NCBI GenBank assembly: GCA_900767915.1
Contig: CAAGAX010000030.1
Location: forward strand, 1-40,099
Origin: Acholeplasmatales bacterium
Lineage (GTDB): Bacteria; Bacillota_I; Bacilli_A; Acholeplasmatales; Anaeroplasmataceae
Length of the DNA stretch: 40,099 nucleotides
Direction of reading: 5' to 3'
Position numbers and translations under genes: made by a program. Under the pieces are notes generated by a model, which searched no databases, was not told where the DNA came from, and worked only from the letters and a program-made list of their open reading frames with translations. Shown here piece after piece: positions 18,501 to 26,126 of this stretch; position 1 is the first letter of the stretch; every line of letters starts with the position of its first letter.

Positions 18501-18506
18501 TTTTGA

Positions 18507-18530
18507 GATAATGCTTAACTAAGCTTTATC
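18507..18530 (+). other. Intergenic hairpin without T-run
   Basis: GATAATGCTT and AAGCTTTATC pair around a four-base loop with one mismatch. No T-run follows, so it is not a normal terminator. It lies between the nuclease and OB-fold lipoprotein genes and could be an RNA processing or stability element. Confidence 0.35.
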
Positions 18531-18561
18531 ATATATGAAAAAAGAAAGGTGAAAAAAGAAA

Positions 18562-20826
18562 ATGAAAAGAAAAAGTATTTTATTAGGCTTGTTATCTTTA
18601 ACAGCCGTAATTGGACTAGTATCATGTGGTGATAATAATCCAACAGATGTGCCAACAAGTACACCTACATCAACTCCAACAAGTGTTCCTACTAGTAAGC
18701 CAACAAGTGCTCCTACTAGTAAGCCAACAAGTACTCCTTCTACAACAGTTAACCCTGAAGAAGAAGCTAAAGAAATTATTAATGCTGCTTTAGCACAAAT
18801 CAGCATATCAGAAGTAATTGAGTCATCATCTATTACTTTACCAACAACAGGAATTGGTGGTGTTCATTTTACTTATACTTCTAGTAATCCAAGTGTTTTA
18901 ACTATTAGTGAAGGAATTGCCACTATTAATAGACCAGCATTTGGTGAAGATGATGCAACAATAACAATTACTGCAACAGGAATTTATAATGATTTTACTG
19001 ATTCTAAGAATTTTACAGTTAAGGTTAAAGCTTTAGTTGATGAATCTATTAGTGTAAGTGCAATTAAAGCTTTAGATAAAGATACTAAGGTTCAAGCTCA
19101 TGGCGTAGTTTCTGGTTTCTTATTTGCTGCAAATAGTACTTCTGGTGAAAAGTATAAGGCAGGATTCTATTTAACAGATTCTACTGGTACAATTTATGTT
19201 TATGGTTCACAAACTGCTGCAACTGTTTCCGTTGGTAATGAAGTTTATTTCTCTGGAACAGTTGGAGAATATAATAGTGTAAAGCAAATTTCTTCCCCAT
19301 CAAATCTTAAGGTTTTAAATGAAAATGCTTCAATTGATTGGACAACTGTAATTAAGGATAAAACTATTGTTGATGTTAAAAATTTAGGTGCTGAAGCATG
19401 TGGTAATGTATATGAATTAACAGTTTTAATTTATAAAAATAATTATAATGTCTATGCTATAGAGGATGTTAATTATGAAACATCTAAGGTTTCTTTAAAT
19501 GAATATTTCTCTGGTAATGTATCAGCAGATAATAAAGACTACGCTCCATGGCTACAAGGAAAAGAAGGTCAGATTTTAAAGGTTTACTATGTAGTTAATT
19601 CTTTAAGCTCAAAGAGCGTTCCTAGAGGAAATGTATTAAATGTTTTACCATTATCAGCTGAAGAACAAGGATTATATATTTCTAAGGTACTTCCAAATGC
19701 TATTTCTTTAGAGAATAGATATACTGAATCTGCCTCAATTGCTTTACCTACAACAATTAAAGGATATGAAAGCTATACATTAAATTGGAGTTTATCTGAA
19801 GGATCAACAGGTGCAGCAATTGCAGAAAATAATCTTACAATTACTCCAACAAATACACTACAAAAATTTACTTTAACAGTTACTGCTACAAGAGAAGGTG
19901 CTGAACCTGTAACATTTACTTATGAAGAAGTTCAAGTTAAAAATTCTTTTGAACCTATTTCATTTGAAGAATATAATGCATTAGCAAATAAGGCAAATGC
20001 TTATATTGAAGCTAAATTAGTGCTTACTGCAGGAAAAGATAACTACTTTGTTGATAAAAGTGGTAATTATTATTTAGTTTATGGTTCTTATACAGGTGTA
20101 GAGGTCGGTAAGGTTTATTATGTAAATGGTGATATTTCTATTTATAAAAATTTACGTGAATTAGCAAACGCTACATTTGAAGAATCATCTACAGAAATTA
20201 CTGTTCCAGCAGCAAAGGATATTACAGAAAATGCCTCAGTATATTCTAAGGAAAATGGAATTAGTGATGCTTTACAAAATCAACATGTTAAAATTACAGG
20301 TGTTGCATCAGCAGCAAACGAATTAAATGTTAATGGTACTATTATTGCATTATATGGAAAGAATAATGCAACTGTTAATTTAACTGTTGGTCATACATAT
20401 ACTATTACTGGATATGCTTCATTAAATAATAGTAAAACTCAAATCGTTGTTTATTCTAATGATGGAATTGTTGAAGCTGAATTAACTCCAGAACAAAAGG
20501 TTAATGAAACTATCGCAGCAATTAAGGCTCAATTTGCTGAAAAGTTTACAGCTCAATCTACAGTAGTAACTTTAAAGAATGATTATAAGTTAACTATTGA
20601 AGTTACTTTAGGAGAAGGAACAATTCTATCATACAATAATGGTGTAGTTACTGTTACAGCAACAGATACTGAGGCAACTCAAACTTTAAAAATTAAAATT
20701 TCAAGTGATACTAGTGTAGTAAAAGAAGAAACAATTACTGTTACATCATTATTATCTATTTCAACTGAGGTTAAAACAAATCTTAATTTCCCAACTGCAA
20801 CTACAAATTTATCTGAAACTGATTAA
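18562..20826 (+). CDS. Multidomain Ig/OB-fold surface lipoprotein, truncated by an in-frame TAA
   Basis: A 754-aa lipoprotein (LVSC, Cys22) followed by a Pro/Thr/Ser tether with TSKPTSAPTSKPTS repeats. It alternates Ig-like domains (about 65-155, 390-470, 680-750) with OB-fold modules (about 165-260, 475-570, 600-660), for example YVYGSQTAATVSVGNEVYFSG. Such OB modules resemble those fused to secreted nucleases. No catalytic motif is seen. AAAGGTG precedes ATG 18562. The ORF ends at TAA 20824-20826, but the same frame stays open for another 117 codons to TAA 21178-21180, so this is probably a nonsense mutant of an 872-aa gene. The protein made from this allele would lack its last domain. Confidence 0.8.
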   Translation: MKRKSILLGLLSLTAVIGLVSCGDNNPTDVPTSTPTSTPTSVPTSKPTSAPTSKPTSTPSTTVNPEEEAKEIINAALAQISISEVIESSSITLPTTGIGGVHFTYTSSNPSVLTISEGIATINRPAFGEDDATITITATGIYNDFTDSKNFTVKVKALVDESISVSAIKALDKDTKVQAHGVVSGFLFAANSTSGEKYKAGFYLTDSTGTIYVYGSQTAATVSVGNEVYFSGTVGEYNSVKQISSPSNLKVLNENASIDWTTVIKDKTIVDVKNLGAEACGNVYELTVLIYKNNYNVYAIEDVNYETSKVSLNEYFSGNVSADNKDYAPWLQGKEGQILKVYYVVNSLSSKSVPRGNVLNVLPLSAEEQGLYISKVLPNAISLENRYTESASIALPTTIKGYESYTLNWSLSEGSTGAAIAENNLTITPTNTLQKFTLTVTATREGAEPVTFTYEEVQVKNSFEPISFEEYNALANKANAYIEAKLVLTAGKDNYFVDKSGNYYLVYGSYTGVEVGKVYYVNGDISIYKNLRELANATFEESSTEITVPAAKDITENASVYSKENGISDALQNQHVKITGVASAANELNVNGTIIALYGKNNATVNLTVGHTYTITGYASLNNSKTQIVVYSNDGIVEAELTPEQKVNETIAAIKAQFAEKFTAQSTVVTLKNDYKLTIEVTLGEGTILSYNNGVVTVTATDTEATQTLKIKISSDTSVVKEETITVTSLLSISTEVKTNLNFPTATTNLSETD
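18681..18728 (+). repeat. 24-bp tandem repeat in the Pro/Thr tether
   Basis: Two 24-bp units (18681-18704 and 18705-18728) differ by one base and read AAGTG(T/C)TCCTACTAGTAAGC plus CAAC; a partial third follows. They encode PTSKPTSA-type repeats. Antisense reading gives a spurious Gly/Val-rich ORF. Confidence 0.85.
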
Positions 20827-21180
20827 GCAGCAAATGCTCAGTTATTAGGACTTGATTCTAATATTTTTGAAGTAGTTTATACTAAAGCAGGATCTAATGC
20901 TTCAAATTTTTCAACAGATTTATTTAAATTTTATAGTGGTGATACTTTAAAAATTAAAGTTAAAGAAGGAAAATCATATATAATAAAGAGTATTTCTGCA
21001 ACAACTTTTGCAACTACTGGTAAATATTCATTAGAATGTTTAACTGTAACTGCAAATGGAAATGCAGTAACAGGAACTAATGGTGCTTATACAATTAATT
21101 CAAGCGAAATTATATTAACAAATACTGCTCAAGTTAGATTTACAGCTTTATCATTTGTATATGATGTAGTAGCTGAATAA
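20827..21180 (+). pseudogene. Severed 3' end of the Ig/OB-fold lipoprotein gene
   Basis: 117 codons plus TAA continue in exactly the frame of the upstream ORF, starting GCAGCAAATGCTCAG. The translation is ordinary protein with the same codon style: AANAQLLGLDSNIFEVVY, then SGDTLKIKVKEGKSYIIKSI and a beta-rich end (AQVRFTALSFVYDVV). It resembles C-terminal beta-sandwich domains of other lipoproteins. There is no start codon with an RBS at its beginning. Changing the T of the TAA to C (GAT-CAA-GCA) would restore one gene of 872 aa. Confidence 0.8.
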
Positions 21181-21251
21181 TTTTATCAGCATAATTTGAT
21201 AAAAAATATCTAATTAATATTAGATAATACTTATTCAAGAAAATATTTTCT

Positions 21252-21281
21252 AAAAGTCTCATAATAATGAGGCTTTTTCTT
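21252..21281 (+). terminator. Intrinsic terminator of the lipoprotein operon
   Basis: AAAAGTCTCAT and ATGAGGCTTTT pair around AATA with one G-U pair, followed by TCTTT. It comes after the second stop (21180), not after the premature TAA, which supports the true gene end at 21180. Confidence 0.7.
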
Positions 21282-21339
21282 TAAATATACAAAAATAAAA
21301 CTTTTGTATATTAACTATGTGAAAAAATGTAAAATTATG

Positions 21340-21380
21340 GAAAAGCGGACTTTTTGATTCGCTTTTCTTTTCTTTTTATT
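21340..21380 (+). terminator. Second hairpin and T-rich tract before tilS
   Basis: GAAAAGCG (21340-21347) and CGCTTTTC (21360-21367) pair around a 12-base loop and are followed by TTTCTTTTTATT. It looks like an intrinsic terminator about 110 bp downstream of the previous gene and just before the tilS promoter. Confidence 0.5.
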
Positions 21381-21390
21381 AACTTTGTTA

Positions 21391-21396
21391 TATAAT
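21391..21396 (+). promoter_or_regulatory. -10 box of the tilS operon
   Basis: A perfect TATAAT lies 23 bp before the tilS start. No good -35 box is seen about 17 bp upstream; the region is T-rich. Confidence 0.5.
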
Positions 21397-21418
21397 TTGA
21401 AACGTGCGAGGGAAAAAT

Positions 21419-22720
21419 ATGATAGAAACTGTTAGAAATTTTATTAATAAAAACAATATTAATATAGATTCACCAGTTATATGTGCTGTATCAGGTGGTG
21501 CTGATTCTGTAGTTTTAATACATATTCTACATGATTTAGGATATAAAGTAATACTAGCTCATGTAAATCATCATAAAAGATTACAATCAGAGCTAGAAGA
21601 AGAAAGAATGAAATATCTAGCTGAAACATTAAATGTCCCATTTGAGCTACTATCATATCATTATGATGGAAATGATAATTTCCATAATGATTCCCATAAC
21701 GCTAGATATAATTTCTTTAGAAGCCTATGCAAGAAATATAATACTAATATAATTGCTACTGCACATCATTCTGATGACCAAATAGAAACAGTTCTAATGA
21801 AAATATTAGAAGGTAGTAATCTTTATGGCTATGGTGGAATAGCTATCGAGTCAAATGATGGTGATTATAAAAGAATTAGACCGCTTTTATGTGTATCTAA
21901 GTCTGATATCTATTCTTATGCAAAAAAGATGAATTATGAGTATTTTGAGGATTCATCAAATCATGAGGATTTATTTTTAAGAAATAGAATTAGACATTAT
22001 GTAGTGCCTTTATTAAAAAACGAATGTTGTGATTTAAATAATAAAATAGTAGAATATACTATTCAATTACATGAAGCTTTTGATTTCATTAGAAAAAATA
22101 GTATAGAATACCTTAAAAATCATAATAATAAGATTGAGTATAATAGCTTTATTAATTTGAATATAGCTATTAAGAAGGATATAATTTCTTATATGCTAGA
22201 AAATTATAATATTAGGAAAAATAATAATATAGTTTTACAAATACTATCACTCTTCAATTCGAATTATGGATATAAGGAAATATCATTAGAACAAGATTAT
22301 ATTTTTGTTAGAGCATATGATGTTGCATATATCACAAAAAGGAAAAATAATGATTTAGAGGAAATAAAAATTAATATTAATGATGAAGTAATATTTAATA
22401 ATAAATATAAATTTTATTTTTCAAAAAATAAACCAGTAAATAATGCAAAGTACATTAAACTATGCTATAATAACTTAGAATTGCCATTTACTATAAGGAA
22501 TAAAAAAACTGGTGATAGAATAGAATCACTAGTAGGAACAAAAAAAATAAGTAGACTATTTATTGATAATAAAATTTCTAGCGATAAAAGAAATGAAATA
22601 CCTATTATTTTAGATAAAAATGGTAATATATTATGGGTATATGATTTAATTAAATCTAAATCAATATATGAACAAAAAAATGGAGAACTATATTTTGTGT
22701 GTGAGGTAAAATATGAATAA
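21419..22720 (+). CDS. tilS: tRNA(Ile)-lysidine synthase TilS
   Basis: TilS converts C34 of the tRNA(Ile) CAU anticodon into lysidine so that it reads AUA, an important codon in this AT-rich genome. The 433 aa start with the PP-loop ATPase motif SGGADS (residues 25-30) and show the TilS features AHVNHH, ATAHHSDDQIET and FLRNRIRHYVVPLL. The C-terminal domain (about 340-433: GDRIES.. KKISRLFIDNKI) is complete. ATG 21419 is chosen over GTG 21404 because GCGAGGG lies 6-12 bases upstream of it and the -10 box is only 7 bp before the GTG. The stop overlaps hpt by 8 bp. Confidence 0.95.
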   Translation: MIETVRNFINKNNINIDSPVICAVSGGADSVVLIHILHDLGYKVILAHVNHHKRLQSELEEERMKYLAETLNVPFELLSYHYDGNDNFHNDSHNARYNFFRSLCKKYNTNIIATAHHSDDQIETVLMKILEGSNLYGYGGIAIESNDGDYKRIRPLLCVSKSDIYSYAKKMNYEYFEDSSNHEDLFLRNRIRHYVVPLLKNECCDLNNKIVEYTIQLHEAFDFIRKNSIEYLKNHNNKIEYNSFINLNIAIKKDIISYMLENYNIRKNNNIVLQILSLFNSNYGYKEISLEQDYIFVRAYDVAYITKRKNNDLEEIKININDEVIFNNKYKFYFSKNKPVNNAKYIKLCYNNLELPFTIRNKKTGDRIESLVGTKKISRLFIDNKISSDKRNEIPIILDKNGNILWVYDLIKSKSIYEQKNGELYFVCEVKYE

Positions 22721-23246
22721 TGATATTAAGAAAATTAGTGTTTCTAAAGAAAAAATAGCAGAAATAAATTCTCGTTTAGGCAAAGAAATAAGTAAGGATT
22801 ATGAAGAAAAGGATCCTTTATTTATTGGTTTACTTAAGGGATGTGTTCCTTTTATGTGTGATTTATTAAAGAATGTTACTATTCCATGTACAACTGAATA
22901 TATAAAGGTTAGTTCTTATTATGGAACTGAATCTACTGGTTTAGTTACTGTTAAAGGAGAGTTTCCTAATGTAGAAGGAAGAGATGTAATTCTTGTTGAT
23001 GATATATTAGATACAGGAAGAACTTTAAGTGAATGTAAAAGAATGCTTTTAGAAAAGAATGCTAAAAGTGTTAGTCTTTGTGTTTTACTAGATAAACCTG
23101 AGGGAAGAAAGGTTGATATTCAAGCAGATTATGTTGGTGGATTAGTACCAAATGAATTTGTGGTTGGATATGGCCTTGATTATAATGAGCATTATCGTAA
23201 TCTTCCATATATTGGAGTATTAAAGGAAGAAGTTTATTCAAAATAG
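22713..23246 (+). CDS. hpt: Hypoxanthine phosphoribosyltransferase
   Basis: This 177-aa enzyme salvages hypoxanthine and guanine to IMP and GMP using PRPP. The PRPP-binding motif VILVDDILDTGRT is at residues 92-104, and the typical N-terminal LKGCVPF and C-terminal FVVGYGLDYNEHYRNLPYIGVL are present. The start ATG overlaps the end of tilS by 8 bp (TATGAATAA), indicating translational coupling. tilS-hpt-ftsH is a conserved Bacillota order. A salvage enzyme fits with nucleic acid scavenging by the upstream surface nucleases, though the link is only suggestive. Confidence 0.95.
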   Translation: MNNDIKKISVSKEKIAEINSRLGKEISKDYEEKDPLFIGLLKGCVPFMCDLLKNVTIPCTTEYIKVSSYYGTESTGLVTVKGEFPNVEGRDVILVDDILDTGRTLSECKRMLLEKNAKSVSLCVLLDKPEGRKVDIQADYVGGLVPNEFVVGYGLDYNEHYRNLPYIGVLKEEVYSK

Positions 23247-23255
23247 GAGGTAATT

Positions 23256-25322
23256 ATGCAGAATAATAATCAAAAGAATCAAAATAAAAAGCCTAAATTT
23301 AAATTTGATTGGTTTTTTACACTATTTATTATTATGGCAATTATTGGTGTTGTTACATTAATTAATTATTTATCTACACCAACAACTGACACATTAAATT
23401 ATGATTATGTTTTACAGTATGCTAAAGAAAATAGGATTGAAAGAGATAAAAATGATGTTCAAATATATGCTTCACCTGCTGGTGGAGAAAACTATAATAT
23501 GTATATTTTAACTGGTACATATAAGCCTATGGATTCAGATAAATCTAAAAAATTCCAAACTAATGTAACTATTAGTCAGCTTGAGGAATTAATGAATGCA
23601 AAAAAAGATGATAATCCTGATATTTCTTTAGTAACAGTTAGATTGAATACAATTAGTGAAAATATTTGGTTATCATTATTAGTATCATTCCTTCCATATT
23701 TGATTATTGGTATTCCATTTGTTTTAATAATGATGAGACTTATGAAGCAGCAGGGTGGAGGAAATGCATTTGATTTTGCTAAATCAACTGCTAAGCTCGC
23801 AAGAGGAAAGACTGTTACCTTTAAGGATGTAGCTGGCTGTGATGAGGAAAAAGAAGAATTAGTAGAAATTATTGATTTCTTAAAGAATCCTCGTAAATAT
23901 AATGAAATTGGTGCTAGAGTACCTAAGGGTGTAATCTTATTTGGTCCTCCAGGTACAGGTAAAACATTACTTGCTAAAGCAGTGGCTGGTGAAGCTGGCG
24001 TTCCATTCTTCTCTATTTCTGGTTCTGACTTTGTTGAAATGTTTGTTGGTGTTGGTGCTTCACGTGTTCGTGATATGTTTAAAACAGCCAAAGAAAATGC
24101 TCCATGTATCATTTTTATCGATGAAATTGATGCTGTTGGTCGTCAACGTGGTGCTGGTATGGGTGGTGGACATGATGAACGTGAACAAACACTTAACCAA
24201 TTATTAGTTGAAATGGATGGATTTAATGGTAATACAGGAATTATTATTATGGCTGCAACAAACCGTCCTGATGTTTTAGACCCAGCTCTTTTACGTCCAG
24301 GTCGTTTTGATCGTCAAATTACAATTGGTAATCCAAATGTAATTGGTCGTGAGGAAATTCTTAAGGTTCATGCAAGAAACAAGCATTTAGATCCTTCTGT
24401 TAAATTAGCAGAAATCGCTCAAAGAACACCGGGCTTTAGTGGTGCTGATATTGAGAATCTATTAAATGAAGCTGCATTATTAGCAGCACGAGATAATCGT
24501 AAGGTTATTACTACTAAGGATATTGATGAAGCAATTGATAGAGTAATGATGGGACCTGCTAAAAAGAGTAAAAAATATACTGAACGCGAAAGAAATCTTG
24601 TAGCTTATCATGAAGCAGGACATGCAGTTATTGGTTTAAAGCTAGAACATGCATCAGTTGTTCAAAAGGTTACAATTATTCCTAGAGGTCAAGCAGGTGG
24701 ATATAATTTAATGATGCCAAAGGAAGAAACTTATTTCTCTACTAAATCTGATATTTTAGATTCAATTACAGGCTTCTTAGGTGGTCGTGTTGCAGAAGAG
24801 ATTATGTTTAATGAGGTATCTACAGGTGCATCTAATGATTTCCAACAGGCTACTAAGCTTGCTAGAGCTATGGTAACTGAATATGGTATGTCTGATTTAG
24901 GTCCAGTTCAATACGAACAGCCTAATGGTAGTGTCTTCTTAGGAAGAGATTATTTAAAGGATAAGAATTTCTCTGATCAAGTGGCTCTTGAAATAGATAG
25001 AGAAACAAGAAGAATTATTGAAGATTGTTATGCTAATGCTAAAAAGGTTATTAGTGAAAACATAGATTTATTAAAGAGAATTGCTTATTATCTATTGCAA
25101 ATTGAAACATTAACAAAGTCTGAAATTGATGAAATTAATGAAACAGGAATTATTTCTTGGTATGAAGAAAAAAAGAAAAATGAAGAAACAGAAAATAATT
25201 CTTCTAATGAAACTGCTATAGAAAATAATATATCTAATCAAGATACTTCTAAAGAAACTAATAATGATTCAAAGGAATCAAAAGAATCTTCTAATTCAAA
25301 TACAGATACATTGGATAAATAA
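23256..25322 (+). CDS. ftsH: ATP-dependent zinc metalloprotease FtsH
   Basis: A membrane-anchored AAA+ protease that removes damaged or regulatory proteins. Of its 688 residues, two transmembrane helices (about 18-38 and 137-163) enclose an external domain. Walker A is GPPGTGKT (230-237), Walker B is CIIFIDEIDAVGR, and the second region of homology ends in LLRPGRFDR. The zinc site is HEAGH (452-456) with a third ligand near ASNDFQQAT. The C-terminal tail is long, Asn/Ser/Glu-rich and low-complexity. The start ATG follows AGGAGG. The stop overlaps the next gene by one base. Confidence 0.97.
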   Translation: MQNNNQKNQNKKPKFKFDWFFTLFIIMAIIGVVTLINYLSTPTTDTLNYDYVLQYAKENRIERDKNDVQIYASPAGGENYNMYILTGTYKPMDSDKSKKFQTNVTISQLEELMNAKKDDNPDISLVTVRLNTISENIWLSLLVSFLPYLIIGIPFVLIMMRLMKQQGGGNAFDFAKSTAKLARGKTVTFKDVAGCDEEKEELVEIIDFLKNPRKYNEIGARVPKGVILFGPPGTGKTLLAKAVAGEAGVPFFSISGSDFVEMFVGVGASRVRDMFKTAKENAPCIIFIDEIDAVGRQRGAGMGGGHDEREQTLNQLLVEMDGFNGNTGIIIMAATNRPDVLDPALLRPGRFDRQITIGNPNVIGREEILKVHARNKHLDPSVKLAEIAQRTPGFSGADIENLLNEAALLAARDNRKVITTKDIDEAIDRVMMGPAKKSKKYTERERNLVAYHEAGHAVIGLKLEHASVVQKVTIIPRGQAGGYNLMMPKEETYFSTKSDILDSITGFLGGRVAEEIMFNEVSTGASNDFQQATKLARAMVTEYGMSDLGPVQYEQPNGSVFLGRDYLKDKNFSDQVALEIDRETRRIIEDCYANAKKVISENIDLLKRIAYYLLQIETLTKSEIDEINETGIISWYEEKKKNEETENNSSNETAIENNISNQDTSKETNNDSKESKESSNSNTDTLDK

Positions 25323-25582
25323 TGAGACTTGATAAATATTTAAAGGTATCTAGATTAATAAAAAGAAGAACCTTAGCTAAAGAGGTTGCTGAATCTGAAA
25401 GAATTTATGTAAATAATCAGATTGCGAAGCCTTCTAAGGAGCTTCATATTGGTGATACCATAACAATTGAATTTGGAAGTAAAAGAGTAACAGTAAAAGT
25501 TACCTCTTTAGAACCTACTACAAAAAAATCAGAAGCAACTTCATTATATGAATTTGTTAGCGAAGAAAAAAAGAGTATTTAA
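25322..25582 (+). CDS. rqcP: S4-domain RNA-binding protein RqcP (YabO family)
   Basis: An 86-aa protein consisting of one S4 domain, the same length as B. subtilis RqcP/YabO. The start MRLDKYLKVSRLIKRRTLAK is nearly the same as in that protein. RqcP works with RqcH on stalled 50S subunits and drives C-terminal alanine tailing during ribosome quality control. Its start overlaps the ftsH stop by one base (TAATG). In B. subtilis yabO lies upstream of divIC, on the other side of tilS-hpt-ftsH, so here it has moved to the end of the cluster. Hsp15-like proteins are the alternative, but length and N-terminus favour RqcP. Confidence 0.88.
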   Translation: MRLDKYLKVSRLIKRRTLAKEVAESERIYVNNQIAKPSKELHIGDTITIEFGSKRVTVKVTSLEPTTKKSEATSLYEFVSEEKKSI

Positions 25583-25592
25583 TAATTTTATT

Positions 25593-25629
25593 AGGCTATA
25601 GACTAAAAAAGAATATAGCCTTTTTTTGT
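25593..25629 (+). terminator. Intrinsic terminator of the tilS-hpt-ftsH-rqcP operon
   Basis: AGGCTATA (25593-25600) and TATAGCCT (25614-25621) pair around a 13-base loop, followed by seven Ts. Confidence 0.85.
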
Positions 25630-26085
25630 TTTATAATAAAGTCTTATTTGAATGTTTCTACAATAGTTTAATCATAGTTAAAGATAGCTAGGAGAAAGAG
25701 ATATTAATCTATATTATACTTTCTTTTTCTTTACCCCTTTTAATTCTAAATAATAAATACATCTATATTTTTATTAATTTTATTAGCTATAATTTGATTT
25801 AATAATTCAATATCAAATGCTTCAATATCTAAATCAAATAATATAGGCTCTAGATATATTACATTTTTAAATTTAACCAAAATATCTCTATTATAAAAAA
25901 AAATGAATATTATTGTATTACTCAAATTAAATTATGAATTACCATTTTATTTAATATTAATACTATTTTTTATTAAAACAAATTTCTTTAACATTTAATT
26001 TAAGTGTCATTCATGACCTTACTTTAACTGAATGTAATATTTTTAAAATGTAAATTGTCTTTTGATATTTATTTTTATTTAATTT
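25630..26085. other. Gene-poor 450-bp stretch
   Basis: This is very AT-rich and has no gene of normal size. The minus strand contains a 59-codon open stretch (25746-25925), listed separately. Homopolymer runs are common. No tRNA, riboswitch or CRISPR-like structure was seen. It resembles a decayed gene or a spacer between operons. Confidence 0.5.
25746..25925 (-). pseudogene. Possible remnant ORF, 59 codons
   Basis: On the minus strand a TTG-started frame runs 59 codons to TAG. The central part, ILVKFKNVIYLEPILFDL then DIEAFDIELLNQIIANKI, has the look of real protein, with alternating helix-like hydrophobic and acidic residues. There is no ribosome-binding site and the N-terminal part is simple Ile/Phe-rich sequence. 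I do not recognise a family. It may be a fragment of a lost gene or chance. Confidence 0.2.
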
Positions 26086-26090
26086 AATAG

Positions 26091-26096
26091 TATAAT
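26091..26096 (+). promoter_or_regulatory. -10 box of the DUF1846 gene
   Basis: TATAAT lies 31 bp before the start codon. No strong -35 is seen at the usual distance. Confidence 0.45.
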
Positions 26097-26126
26097 GTTT
26101 TAGAAAATTAGAGATGTGAGGATTTT

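Noticed and set aside
18681..18740. CRISPR-like repeats
   Set aside because: Units are contiguous, in frame and without spacers; they are a coding tandem repeat. No CRISPR array was seen in the window.
18519..18806. 95-aa Gly/Val/Leu-rich minus-strand ORF
   Set aside because: It is the antisense of the signal peptide and Pro/Thr repeat tether of the lipoprotein at 18562; the Gly-Val repeats mirror the tandem repeat.
20824..20826. Stop-codon recoding or programmed readthrough
   Set aside because: The codon is TAA, the main stop in this window, and no readthrough-type context was seen; a point mutation is simpler.
23576..24112. 178-aa minus-strand ORF
   Set aside because: It lies fully antisense to the highly conserved ATPase part of ftsH and has no recognisable motif or ribosome-binding site.
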